Below, piece after piece: positions 1 to 7,480 of a stretch of 29,082 bases of DNA. Both the position numbers and the translations under genes were made by a program. The DNA lies in contig SKKV01000017.1 in assembly GCA_007123575.1 (NCBI GenBank), positions 1-29,082 of the forward strand, in the 5' to 3' direction. The number at the start of each line of letters is the position of its first letter. Positions within the stretch are counted from its first letter, which is position 1. This DNA is from Wenzhouxiangella sp. (GTDB taxonomy: Bacteria > Pseudomonadota > Gammaproteobacteria > Xanthomonadales > Wenzhouxiangellaceae). The notes beneath the pieces were generated by a model. The model was given only the letters and a program-made list of their open reading frames with translations, did no database searches and was not told the origin of the DNA.

Positions 1-241
1 GTTCCGGTGGCCTTGGGACCGGTATGTTTGGTCTGTGCTGTAGCGTGGGCACTTGGCTTTGATCGGAGCGGCTTGCTGGTTGATGGTCAGGGGATGGCTT
101 TGTGCGATTGGCCGTACCCGCACAGGCCGGGATCTGGCAGAGACCACCCGCTGCTGAGGTTGGGAGGGGGTGGGTGCCTCGTGGGGTGTCGCGGGCCAAA
201 GCGGGTGTTGTCGATGTGGTCTGGTCCGGCCCCGGCCACGT

Positions 242-258
242 TGGGCCGGGCTACGGGT
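242..258. repeat. 17-bp direct repeat, copy 1
   Basis: The sequence TGGGCCGGGCTACGGGT occurs here and again, identically, 126 bp downstream. The left end of this copy is also the right arm of a 7-bp GC-rich inverted repeat that begins at 231. Confidence 0.75.
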
Positions 259-367
259 AAGCAACCCAGGTCGAGGTGGCAGGGTCCGGTTCGGATCGCG
301 CGCACGGGCGCTTTACGCCCTGGAGCTTCTTGCCTACGGCAAACCGCTGCAGGGCTTCAAGCTGTGC

Positions 368-384
368 TGGGCCGGGCTACGGGT
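368..384. repeat. 17-bp direct repeat, copy 2
   Basis: An exact second copy of the 17-bp sequence at 242-258, ending 10 bp before the stop codon of the minus-strand TMEM43-like gene. The bases flanking the two copies differ, so the identity is confined to the 17 bp. Confidence 0.75.
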
Positions 385-393
385 GCTAGCTGG

Positions 394-1578
394 TTATGGG
401 GGCGGCGGGTTGGACTCGGGTTCGGGGGCGGGGGTTGTGGACTTGCCGCGTTGGCGGGCCAGGTAGATCAGGCCGCCGCAGAGGGCCAGCAGCACGATGC
501 TGAGCAGGGGGCGGTAGAACAGCCAGGCCAGGGCAATGACCAGCAGGGACAGCACCGAGCCGAGGACGGCCGAGATCAGGCCGATGCCGGTAGCGGCAAT
601 GCTGCCCAGAATGGGCAGGACGTCGGCGACGACCTGGATGGGCTTGAGAATGGCACCGAAACCCATGACCGCCATGACAATACCCAGCACGCGCAGGAAC
701 CAGGTCAACATCGTGTTTTCACGCACCATCTGTTCGAACATCGCCTCGGCGCTGTGGTGGCCGGCACGCAAGCGCTCGATGCTGGTGCCGCGGCTGGTCG
801 TGTGCGTGCTCAAGTTGCCGCCGCTTTGGCGTGCAAGGATGGACACGGGCTGATCCTCGACCACTTTCAGGCGAATACGCAGATCGCCAACTTCCAGACT
901 CATCGGGTTGCCAATATACAACCAGTCGGCGTGCTCGGCATTGGCCCGCGCCTGCAACTCAGCGGGCAAGGCAGCGACATGCCTGGCATCCAGGCGCAGG
1001 TATTCACCCTGGCCGATCTGGCCGACCAGCCGTCCACTCAATGAAAACGCGCCAACGCTGACATTGCCGGCACGTCGGGTCTCTGAACTGACCGGGAATG
1101 ATGGAGGATTCTGGGGGTGGCCGGGCTGGCTAAAGCGACTGGAGTCGATCTGGCGCGCTGACCATTCGGTGCGGTAGGTATACGTCGTGACCCGTTCCTC
1201 CGCGCCGCCAGCGCGGGTGCGGGTTTCGGTTCTGGAATCTTCGCGCCACTGATACATCTCGACCTCGCGCATCAAGGCAATGGCGTTTTTCTCAACGCCC
1301 AGCACCGGGTCGCTCAAGATCTCGCCGGAACTGGCCTGGCCGCTGACATGAACAAGACGACCGTCATTGTTGGGGTCGATCGTATCGGCACTGACCGCAA
1401 CCACCGCAGCCGCACCCTCGGCCAAACCCTTGGCGGTATTGACTGCCCGCCCCTCGTTCCACCACAGCAGAACGACGGCCGCGACAATCAGAATGAATCC
1501 GACAAAAATGCCTTTGAATGACTGGCCAATGCGCTGACCCCAGCCAGTGCGCGTGGTGGTTCTGAATGGTTGTGCCAT
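394..1578 (-). CDS. TMEM43-family membrane protein
   Basis: A 394-residue protein resembling the TMEM43/LUMA family, which is known mainly from the eukaryotic inner nuclear membrane and endoplasmic reticulum but also occurs in bacteria. It has one N-terminal membrane segment (about 23-40). A large central soluble domain (about 45-285) follows, with the family-typical YTYRTEWS stretch at 133-140. A C-terminal cluster of hydrophobic helices covers about 291-375, then a charged, proline-rich tail. The topology and central motif drive the call. The ATG at 1578 is preceded by GAGG at suitable spacing. The bacterial function is unknown. It lies 80 bp downstream of the GST gene on the same strand and has its own weak candidate promoter. 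Confidence 0.8.
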   Translation of the reverse strand: MAQPFRTTTRTGWGQRIGQSFKGIFVGFILIVAAVVLLWWNEGRAVNTAKGLAEGAAAVVAVSADTIDPNNDGRLVHVSGQASSGEILSDPVLGVEKNAIALMREVEMYQWREDSRTETRTRAGGAEERVTTYTYRTEWSARQIDSSRFSQPGHPQNPPSFPVSSETRRAGNVSVGAFSLSGRLVGQIGQGEYLRLDARHVAALPAELQARANAEHADWLYIGNPMSLEVGDLRIRLKVVEDQPVSILARQSGGNLSTHTTSRGTSIERLRAGHHSAEAMFEQMVRENTMLTWFLRVLGIVMAVMGFGAILKPIQVVADVLPILGSIAATGIGLISAVLGSVLSLLVIALAWLFYRPLLSIVLLALCGGLIYLARQRGKSTTPAPEPESNPPPP

Positions 1579-1611
1579 GGGCTCCCTCGATGCTTTCTCC
1601 GACTCGCTTCC

Positions 1612-1640
1612 AGTATCCGGCAGCGAAGTCGAATATTCAA
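1612..1640 (-). promoter_or_regulatory. Candidate promoter for the TMEM43-like gene
   Basis: Reading the minus strand, TTGAAT (1640-1635) and GATACT (1617-1612) are separated by exactly 17 bp. Each hexamer matches the sigma-70 consensus at four of six positions, and the site lies 34 bp upstream of the ATG. The match is modest and no experiment supports it. Confidence 0.3.
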
Positions 1641-1658
1641 TGCTGGTCGATTGAAATA

Positions 1659-2336
1659 TCAGCCGGCGGGTGGGCCGAAGTCGTAAGGACCACCGGCTTC
1701 CAGTGCACGCTGGTAAGCAGGGCGCTGATGGCAGCGATCAACGAAATCATGAATGGCCGGGCGCTTGTCGCCAACCAGCCCTCGGGCCCGGGCGGCTTCC
1801 AGTGGGAAACACATTTGCACATCGGCGGCGCTGATCCGGGAGCCGGCGAACCACTCGCGCTCAGACAGGTGCGCTTCCACAAAATCCAGATGGGTACGAA
1901 TCTGCTGGCCGATGAAAGCCCGATCGACCTGGCCGGCAATGCCCTTGGCCAGGGGTCGGACCAGCAGCGGTGCCTTGGCACCGACGGTATCGAATACCAG
2001 CTTCAGCAGCAAAGGCGGCATCAGCGATCCTTCGGCATACTGCATCCAGTAGTGAAAATCCCAGTAGGCATCCGATTTCAGCGCGGGTGCCCAGCGGCCC
2101 TTGCCATAGCGACGGGCCAGGTACTCGAGAATGGTGCCGGACTCGGCCAGGTTGCGATCGCCGTCGCTGATGACCGGCGATTTGCCCAAGGGATGGACTT
2201 CGCGCAGCTCAGGCGGAGCCAGGCGGGTGTCGGGATCGCGCTCATAGAGGTGGATTTCATAGTCCACGCCCAGCTCTTCCAGCATCCAGAGCACGCGCTG
2301 GGAGCGGGAATGCTCCAGATGATGAACAATGATCAT
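1659..2336 (-). CDS. Glutathione S-transferase family protein
   Basis: A 225-residue cytosolic protein of normal GST length. The N-terminal thioredoxin-like domain (1-78) opens with HHLEHSRSQRVLWMLEEL; Ser10 or Ser12 is the likely residue activating the glutathione thiol. The conserved cis-proline region is GKSPVI (51-56), and the glutamate-serine pair that holds the glutamyl part of glutathione is E65-S66. A C-terminal all-alpha domain follows, with the N-capping-type SRISAADVQM stretch. It probably conjugates or reduces electrophilic compounds with glutathione, but the substrate cannot be read from the sequence. The ATG at 2336 has only a weak upstream purine run. The gene is divergent from the SDR gene and upstream of the TMEM43-like gene. 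Confidence 0.9.
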   Translation of the reverse strand: MIIVHHLEHSRSQRVLWMLEELGVDYEIHLYERDPDTRLAPPELREVHPLGKSPVISDGDRNLAESGTILEYLARRYGKGRWAPALKSDAYWDFHYWMQYAEGSLMPPLLLKLVFDTVGAKAPLLVRPLAKGIAGQVDRAFIGQQIRTHLDFVEAHLSEREWFAGSRISAADVQMCFPLEAARARGLVGDKRPAIHDFVDRCHQRPAYQRALEAGGPYDFGPPAG

Positions 2337-2375
2337 GGTGTTTTGGATTGACCTTGGTTACTTTTACTGCATGGT

Positions 2376-2392
2376 ACTGCCTTGGCGGCAGT
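2376..2392. promoter_or_regulatory. Inverted repeat in the GST/SDR divergent region
   Basis: ACTGCC (2376-2381) and GGCAGT (2387-2392) form a perfect 6-bp inverted repeat with a 5-base spacer. It lies in the 116-bp gap between the divergent GST and dehydrogenase genes, where it could serve as an operator for either. A TTGACC at 2348-2353 could be a plus-strand -35 element, but no good -10 follows at standard spacing. Confidence 0.25.
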
Positions 2393-2452
2393 TTCACGTT
2401 CCGACAACGACACCACAGGCACTTTTCTCGCCCATCACCAAACAACCTGCCC

Positions 2453-3412
2453 ATGATTCGTTCAATCGCCAGCCTGTTTTTCTACGCTCGCTTCCTGCGC
2501 AGTTTCAGCACCCTGGGCTACCGGCGCGCTGCTGCTGAATGGGAGGACTTTGCGCCGGACTTCGGCGGACAGACATGGCTGGTCACCGGTGCTACCGGCG
2601 GCATTGGCCGCCATACCGCGCTGACGGCCAATCAGCACGGTGCCCGGGTGATCGCCCTGGGGCGCAATCCAGAGGCACTGGCCAAGCTGAAGGAGGCGGC
2701 CGGATATCCGCGTCGACTACTGCCGGTCACCGTGGACTTGTCATCGATCCGTGCCATTGTCGAACTGCCAGACCAACGGGCCATGAAAAGCAAGCCCATC
2801 GATGTCCTGGTCAACAATGTCGGCGTTCTTCTGAATCAGCATGAACTGACCGGTGAAGGCCTGGAGCGTTCTTTCGCCACCAACATCCTTGGGCCCTTCG
2901 TGCTGACCGAGGCCTTGCAATCCGAGCAGCGATTCAGCGGCAAGGCGCTGGTCATCAATGTCTCCTCCGGTGGCATGTATGGCTCACCGCTGGTCACTGA
3001 GGCGATGAACTGCACCGATGCCCGCCACTTTGACGGCATGGCCGCCTACGCCCGGCACAAGCGCGCCATGGTTGCCCTGACCCGCTGGTGGAACAGCCAG
3101 TGGCAGGGGGCACCGGCTGTTCAGGTAATGCATCCGGGCTGGGTCGATACCGCCGGCGTTCAGACCTCGCTGCCCTGGTTTCAACGCACCCTGAAACCCT
3201 GGCTGCGCGATGCCGAGCAAGGTGCCGACACCATCTTCTGGCTAGCCGAAAAGCGCCCACCAACACCGGGCGAAGGCGGTATCTGGCTGGATCGTCAGCT
3301 TCAACCCGAGCATGAATTTGCGTTTACCCGCAACAACGGGGTAGCGCTGGAGCAATTGGTCGCCTACCTGCGTCAGTGCGCGCAGCAAGTGTTGGAATCG
3401 CCGGCCGGATAG
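2453..3412 (+). CDS. DHRS12-like short-chain dehydrogenase/reductase
   Basis: A 319-residue SDR oxidoreductase with a Rossmann fold. TGATGGIG (45-52) binds the nucleotide, and NNVG (121-124) is the SDR structural motif. The catalytic set is Ser171/172 with Tyr199 and Lys203 in YARHK. The N-terminal leader before the Rossmann fold and stretches such as VSSGGM and MHPGWVDT...AEQGADT resemble vertebrate DHRS12 more than generic bacterial SDRs; this is a recollection of the family, not a search result. The open frame extends upstream to 2348, but the ATG at 2453 gives the leader expected for the family. Substrate unknown. Its 3' end faces the AraC-type gene with only 7 bp between. Confidence 0.88.
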   Translation: MIRSIASLFFYARFLRSFSTLGYRRAAAEWEDFAPDFGGQTWLVTGATGGIGRHTALTANQHGARVIALGRNPEALAKLKEAAGYPRRLLPVTVDLSSIRAIVELPDQRAMKSKPIDVLVNNVGVLLNQHELTGEGLERSFATNILGPFVLTEALQSEQRFSGKALVINVSSGGMYGSPLVTEAMNCTDARHFDGMAAYARHKRAMVALTRWWNSQWQGAPAVQVMHPGWVDTAGVQTSLPWFQRTLKPWLRDAEQGADTIFWLAEKRPPTPGEGGIWLDRQLQPEHEFAFTRNNGVALEQLVAYLRQCAQQVLESPAG

Positions 3413-3419
3413 ATCGCAT

Positions 3420-4295
3420 TCAGCCGCTGCCTGGCTGTGATTGCTTCAGCACTTCCTGCCGGTAGACGCTGGGCGGGCAGCGGTAGCGGCGTCGGAATTC
3501 GCGGGAGAAATGCGCGGCATTGGAGAAGCCGTGGCGGCGCGCGATCTGGCCGATACTCAGGGATCCTTTTAGCAGACTGACTCGCGCCTTTTCGATGCGC
3601 CGGCGCTGCACGTAGCCCCACACGGTGGTGCCCAACTCGGCGCGGAAGCAGCGATTGGCCTGCGCACGCGACAGGTGGGCCGCCGCACAGATCTGGTCCA
3701 GGTCTATGTCGGCGCCGAGGTGCGACTCGATGTAGGCGACCGCCCGCAAGACCTGCGCTCGCAGCCCGCCGATACGCGGCAGATCAACTTCTGGCTGGCT
3801 GGTGTAGCGCCGGTGCAGCATGGTTAAAAACGTCTTGAGCTGCTGCTCGAAAGTATCCTTCCCTCCGGGCAAGCCGCCCAGCGCCTGTTCGGCCAGATCC
3901 AGGCCCAGGAAGGCGATGGCCGGCGCGTGATCGGCCAGCACCATGCGCCAATTCGGCTGCCGCCCCGGCTGCACTGCACCCAGAGCGTTGGCCATGGTCT
4001 CAGGGGGAATCAGAAAGGTCACGCCCTCGAGCGTGCCTTCCCAACTGACTGACCAGCTTTCCCCAGGCGGGGTAAAGCCGACCATGCCACGACGATAGTC
4101 AAAGCTGCTGCGGCGGCGCCCGCCGCTGATTTCATGTAGGCAAATCGGCCGCAGCGGCAGAAAGATGTCGTGGTCGGGGACCGGGCGGCGGTGAAAGCTG
4201 GCCGAAGGCGCACGCAAGAGTTCAATTCGCAGGGCCAGGGGCGGGGGTAGTTCGACCGCGGCCGGTTCGCGAATCCAGTCGGCAGGCTCGGCCAT
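3420..4295 (-). CDS. AraC-family transcriptional regulator
   Basis: A 291-residue regulator. Residues 1-175 form a variable N-terminal sensing domain with no recognisable ligand signature. Residues 183-285 are the AraC/XylS DNA-binding domain with two helix-turn-helix units: roughly 197-218 (DLDQICAAAHLSRAQANRCF) and 246-268, ending in the typical GFSNAAHFSREFRRRY signature. The ATG at 4295 is preceded by AGGAG at 7-base spacing. The gene is divergent from a TonB-dependent receptor with 96 bp between them, the usual layout for a local regulator. It probably controls the receptor and hydrolase in response to the imported compound. Part of an inverted repeat overlaps its own ribosome-binding site, so autoregulation is plausible. 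Confidence 0.9.
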   Translation of the reverse strand: MAEPADWIREPAAVELPPPLALRIELLRAPSASFHRRPVPDHDIFLPLRPICLHEISGGRRRSSFDYRRGMVGFTPPGESWSVSWEGTLEGVTFLIPPETMANALGAVQPGRQPNWRMVLADHAPAIAFLGLDLAEQALGGLPGGKDTFEQQLKTFLTMLHRRYTSQPEVDLPRIGGLRAQVLRAVAYIESHLGADIDLDQICAAAHLSRAQANRCFRAELGTTVWGYVQRRRIEKARVSLLKGSLSIGQIARRHGFSNAAHFSREFRRRYRCPPSVYRQEVLKQSQPGSG

Positions 4296-4306
4296 TTTTG
4301 ATCTCC

Positions 4307-4326
4307 TGAATCGTCAAAACGATTCA
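4307..4326. promoter_or_regulatory. Perfect 8-bp inverted repeat, candidate operator
   Basis: TGAATCGT (4307-4314) and ACGATTCA (4319-4326) are perfect reverse complements with a 4-base spacer (CAAA). The repeat sits between the divergent AraC-type regulator and the TonB-dependent receptor, and its left edge touches the regulator's Shine-Dalgarno sequence. It is a good candidate binding site for a local regulator. AraC proteins more often bind direct repeats, so a different factor is possible. Confidence 0.45.
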
Positions 4327-4354
4327 ATTATGCAAGTTCTTGCTGATACTTTGT

Positions 4355-4370
4355 ATTTGTCCGTACAAAT
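4355..4370. promoter_or_regulatory. Second inverted repeat before the receptor gene
   Basis: ATTTGT (4355-4360) and ACAAAT (4365-4370) form a perfect 6-bp inverted repeat with a 4-base spacer, just upstream of the receptor's GGAG (4377-4380). It lies in the AT-rich part of the intergenic region and could be an operator or a short hairpin in the leader. Its arm sequence differs from the repeat at 4307-4326. Confidence 0.3.
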
Positions 4371-4391
4371 TTTATTGGAGACCTGCTTGCC

Positions 4392-6584
4392 ATGAAAAGT
4401 TTGAAGTATCTGGCCTGGACAGCCACCGGCCTGGTTGGACTGGGCCTCGGTGCCAACTCCGTGGCCGACGACAAGGACGAAGAGGCCGCCTGGAGCGGCA
4501 CATTGGACACGATCGTGGTCACCGCCGAGCGGCGCGAGCAGCGCCTGCAAGATGTGCCGCTGGCCGTCACCGCACTGACTGATTCGACTTTGGCCGATCG
4601 CCAAATTGTCGACCCGCAAGGCCTAGAGCGTGCCGTTCCCGGCATGATCCTGATCGAGAACGTCAGTGCACCAACCAACTTTTCCGTGGCGTTGCGTGGC
4701 TCAGTGCAGCAAGACGCGGCGCTGGTGGTGGCCGAGTCACCGGTGGGTTTTTACCTTGACGACGTTTACCTGGCCCGCCTGACCGGGCTCAACACCCAGT
4801 TTCTGGACATCGAGCGCGTCGAGGTGCTGCGCGGGCCCCAGGGTACGCTGTACGGTCGCAACACCCTGGCCGGGGCGGTCAAGTTCATCAGTCGTCAGCC
4901 TGGGTTCGAGCCCGAGTTTCGCGGCGAGGCCGGCTACGGCTCGTTCGGCAGCTACCGGCTGGGGGCCAGCGTTTCGGGCCCGCTGGGCCAATCGGACACG
5001 CGCGGCTCGCTGGCCTTAATGGCCAACGGCACTGACGGATTCATTTTCAATCAGGCCATCGACCAGGACGTTCGTTCGCAGCGCAACTGGGGCATGCGCG
5101 GTCGACTGCTGTTCGAGCCGACTGCAGCGCTGTCGGTGACCACCACCGTTTCCTACACCGACAGCCGCAACGATGGCTGGTCGGCGATTCCGGCCATGAT
5201 CACGACCGACAACCCGCGCTTTTCCAGCGGTGACCTGCAACCCGTGTTCGGCGTTTACGACACCGCCATTCCGCGCAATCCGGACCTTCCTCCACCCTTG
5301 TCTCCCCTGCCCACCGGCGACACCCATCAATGGATTGCCTCGCTGGCGCTGGATTACCAGCTTGATGGCTCCACCCTGCGCTCGATCACGGCCCACGTTT
5401 CCACCGATGACTACTTTGCCAACGAGTTCACCGGCCTCGGCTTCTTTCCCGGTGCCAACGGCTCGGAAACCCGGCAGTGGTCCCAGGAATTTCAGTGGCT
5501 GGGCGCGGCGGGGGCCTGGAACTGGATTGCCGGCCTGTATGGTTTTCGCGAAACCGCGGACCAGTTCATCGCCCTGGTCACCGATGATGTCATCAGCGTT
5601 GCGACCAACAGCTTTGCCATCTATGGCCAGGTCGACTACGCCATGAGTGAACGCTGGTCGGTCACAGCAGGCCTACGCCTGGGCCGTGACGAAAAGGATT
5701 TTGATGGCCAAATCCGGGTGTTGGGCACCCAGGAACCGCTGAGCCCAGTTTACCGTTTGAGCGAAAACGATACCTCGTTGACCCCGCGCCTAGGCCTGGA
5801 ATGGCGTCCAATGGTCGACAACGGGCCAGGCACCGACCTGATGATCTACTTGTCAGCAGCCCGCGGCTACAAGGCCGGCGGCTTCAACGGCATTGCGTTT
5901 GGCAATCCGGACGTGCTGCAGACCTCCTACGGCCCGGAAACGAACTGGACCTATGAACTGGGCTTGAAGGCCGAGTTTCTGGATCGACGTCTGCGCACCA
6001 ATCTGGTCGCCTATTACAACGACATCTCCGACCTGGCTCTGGGCGCCCAGACCGAGGGCCCGGGCGGCGTCTCGTTTCCGGTACAGAACGCCGGTGATGC
6101 GCGCATCCGCGGCCTTGAGGCCGAGATCACCGTAGCACCCACACGGGATTTCCAGCTTTTTACCAACTTGACCGTGCAGCGCGGCCGCTACACCAGCCTG
6201 AACCCGGCCAGCGAGGCCGCCATCAGCGAAGCGCTGTTCGGCTCGATCGACATCCCCCAGCTCCCTGACTACGCCCTGTCGGCCGGCTTCACCTGGGGTT
6301 TCGACCTGCCAACCCTGGGCGACTGGGCCCGGCTTACGCTGGGTGCCGACGCCTATGTAACCGACGACTTTTTCGTGGCCGTCAGCAACGAGTTCCGAAT
6401 CGAGGGATACAGCCGTTACAACGCCTTCGCATCGCTGGACTTACCGCAAGGGCTGCAGCTCCGCCTGGCCGGCACCAACCTGGGCAACAGCAAAGACTTC
6501 ATCTCCGGAATCGCGGCCTTCGGTGGCTACGTGCCCCTGCCGCCGCGCGAGTGGATGCTTAGCCTGTCATGGCAGCACCGGTGA
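4392..6584 (+). CDS. TonB-dependent outer-membrane receptor
   Basis: A 730-residue outer-membrane receptor. A signal peptide (about 1-25) is followed by a TonB box (DTIVVTA, 39-45) and a plug domain containing VLRGPQGTLYGRNTLAGAV. A long beta-barrel follows, rich in alternating aromatic residues and ending in LSLSWQHR. Proteins of this type import scarce nutrients (siderophores, vitamins, glycans, other organics) using TonB energy; which one is not visible here. The ATG at 4392 has GGAG 11 bases upstream. It is divergent from an AraC-type regulator, and its end overlaps the hydrolase gene by 16 bp, so the two are probably cotranscribed. The regulator and enzyme point to an organic substrate rather than plain iron uptake, which is inference. 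Confidence 0.93.
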   Translation: MKSLKYLAWTATGLVGLGLGANSVADDKDEEAAWSGTLDTIVVTAERREQRLQDVPLAVTALTDSTLADRQIVDPQGLERAVPGMILIENVSAPTNFSVALRGSVQQDAALVVAESPVGFYLDDVYLARLTGLNTQFLDIERVEVLRGPQGTLYGRNTLAGAVKFISRQPGFEPEFRGEAGYGSFGSYRLGASVSGPLGQSDTRGSLALMANGTDGFIFNQAIDQDVRSQRNWGMRGRLLFEPTAALSVTTTVSYTDSRNDGWSAIPAMITTDNPRFSSGDLQPVFGVYDTAIPRNPDLPPPLSPLPTGDTHQWIASLALDYQLDGSTLRSITAHVSTDDYFANEFTGLGFFPGANGSETRQWSQEFQWLGAAGAWNWIAGLYGFRETADQFIALVTDDVISVATNSFAIYGQVDYAMSERWSVTAGLRLGRDEKDFDGQIRVLGTQEPLSPVYRLSENDTSLTPRLGLEWRPMVDNGPGTDLMIYLSAARGYKAGGFNGIAFGNPDVLQTSYGPETNWTYELGLKAEFLDRRLRTNLVAYYNDISDLALGAQTEGPGGVSFPVQNAGDARIRGLEAEITVAPTRDFQLFTNLTVQRGRYTSLNPASEAAISEALFGSIDIPQLPDYALSAGFTWGFDLPTLGDWARLTLGADAYVTDDFFVAVSNEFRIEGYSRYNAFASLDLPQGLQLRLAGTNLGNSKDFISGIAAFGGYVPLPPREWMLSLSWQHR

Positions 6585-7456
6585 GCACGCGCCGCGGCCA
6601 ACGGGACAGTCAGACTTCCCGCCCCAATGATCCGGGACGACGGCGAGTCGTGGGGGGCATGGCTGGATTGACCGCTGCCACACTTGCCTGGCCAGCTATG
6701 GTTAGCTCAACCGAAGCTGAAAGCACCAAACTGGCAGCCATAGCCGGCCCCATCGTCCTGGTCCATGGCGCCTGGCACGGCGGCTGGGTCTGGCGTCACG
6801 TCGCTGATCATCTCCGCCAGATGGGACATGACGTGCACGCGCCCAGCCTGACTGGCCTGGGCAGCCGTCGCCACCTTGCCGATCTGGCTATCAATCTGTC
6901 GACCCATGTCGACGACCTGGTTGGGCTGATCGAGTCCGAGGAAATGAGGAACGCTATCGTGGTCGCCCACTCCTACGCGGGCATGGTGGCAACTGCCGCT
7001 GTTGGTCGGATTCACGAGCGGCTGGCCGGGCTGGTGTTTCTGGATGCCTTCATTCCGGCCGATGGCGAGTCAATGCTGACCTGGACCGACCCGGCGACCG
7101 TAACCGGTTCGCTGGCCACGGCCAGAGCCGGCCGTTTCCTGCTGCCGCCCCCGCCGGCCGCGTTCGGCATCGGCCCTGCCGACAGCTCAAACAGCCAGTG
7201 GCTGGAACGTCGGCTCGATCCGCACCCCCTGGCCACCTTGTTCGAGCGCGCAAGAGTCAACGAAGACGTCCTGCTGAGCCTTCCACGCACGGCCATCGTC
7301 TGCACCGAACCGGTATTCAATCCGGCGCTGCCAGACCATTTGGCCAAACGGTTTGATGACTCAGGCTACCGCTTGCATGAGCTGGCGGCGCCGCATAACG
7401 CCATGGTCACTCATCCCAATCAGGTTGCGAAGTTGATTCACGAGGTCACTGCTTAA
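6569..7456 (+). CDS. Alpha/beta hydrolase, probably Tat-exported
   Basis: A 295-residue hydrolase. The N-terminus has consecutive arginines followed by a hydrophobic stretch (GRRRVVGGMAGLTAATLAWP, 24-43), suggesting a Tat signal although the motif is not perfect. The catalytic domain begins at LVHGAWHGGWVW (64-75), an oxyanion-hole motif of the EstC/methylesterase-like branch. The nucleophile is Ser135 in AHSYAGM and the general base is His276 in APHNAMVTHP. The usual aspartate after strand 6 is not obvious; the sequence there is CTEPVF (245-250), so Glu247 or another residue may act. It overlaps the receptor gene by 16 bp and probably hydrolyses the imported compound in the periplasm. A shorter start at 6659 would remove the arginines. 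Confidence 0.85.
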   Translation: MAAPVSTRRGQRDSQTSRPNDPGRRRVVGGMAGLTAATLAWPAMVSSTEAESTKLAAIAGPIVLVHGAWHGGWVWRHVADHLRQMGHDVHAPSLTGLGSRRHLADLAINLSTHVDDLVGLIESEEMRNAIVVAHSYAGMVATAAVGRIHERLAGLVFLDAFIPADGESMLTWTDPATVTGSLATARAGRFLLPPPPAAFGIGPADSSNSQWLERRLDPHPLATLFERARVNEDVLLSLPRTAIVCTEPVFNPALPDHLAKRFDDSGYRLHELAAPHNAMVTHPNQVAKLIHEVTA

Positions 7457-7458
7457 AA

Positions 7459-7480
7459 CGGCAGGCTCAGGTGCCTGCCG
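7459..7480 (-). terminator. Intrinsic terminator between convergent genes
   Basis: CGGCAGGC (7459-7466) and GCCTGCCG (7473-7480) form a perfect 8-bp GC-rich stem with a 6-base loop. On the minus strand the stem is followed at once by TTTT. The stop codon of the minus-strand secreted-protein gene (TGA, 7469-7467) lies in the loop. Read on the plus strand the hairpin sits 2 bp after the hydrolase stop but lacks a T-run, so it is chiefly a minus-strand terminator. Confidence 0.65.

Larger units (their letters stand above)
1..393. other. Gene-free GC-rich region with hairpins
   Basis: I see no convincing gene here. The open frames that cross it either continue antisense through the TMEM43-like gene or are short and compositionally odd. 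It contains perfect GC-rich inverted repeats: CCCGGCC (231-237) with GGCCGGG (244-250), GGGCG (306-310) with CGCCC (316-320), and TTGCC (330-334) with GGCAA (338-342). It also holds two copies of a 17-bp direct repeat. None of the hairpins is followed by a T-run, so they are not obvious intrinsic terminators. The region lies downstream of the minus-strand TMEM43-like gene and may be a dispersed intergenic repeat; that is inference. Confidence 0.5.

Noticed and set aside
7..1044. 345-codon plus-strand open frame across the left edge
   Set aside because: Most of it is antisense to the well-supported TMEM43-like gene, and the translation is low-complexity and Gln/Gly-rich with no domain. It is a product of high GC content.
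2348..2452. Upstream extension of the SDR gene
   Set aside because: The extra 35 residues are unlike SDR leaders and fall in the divergent promoter region; the ATG at 2453 gives the expected start.
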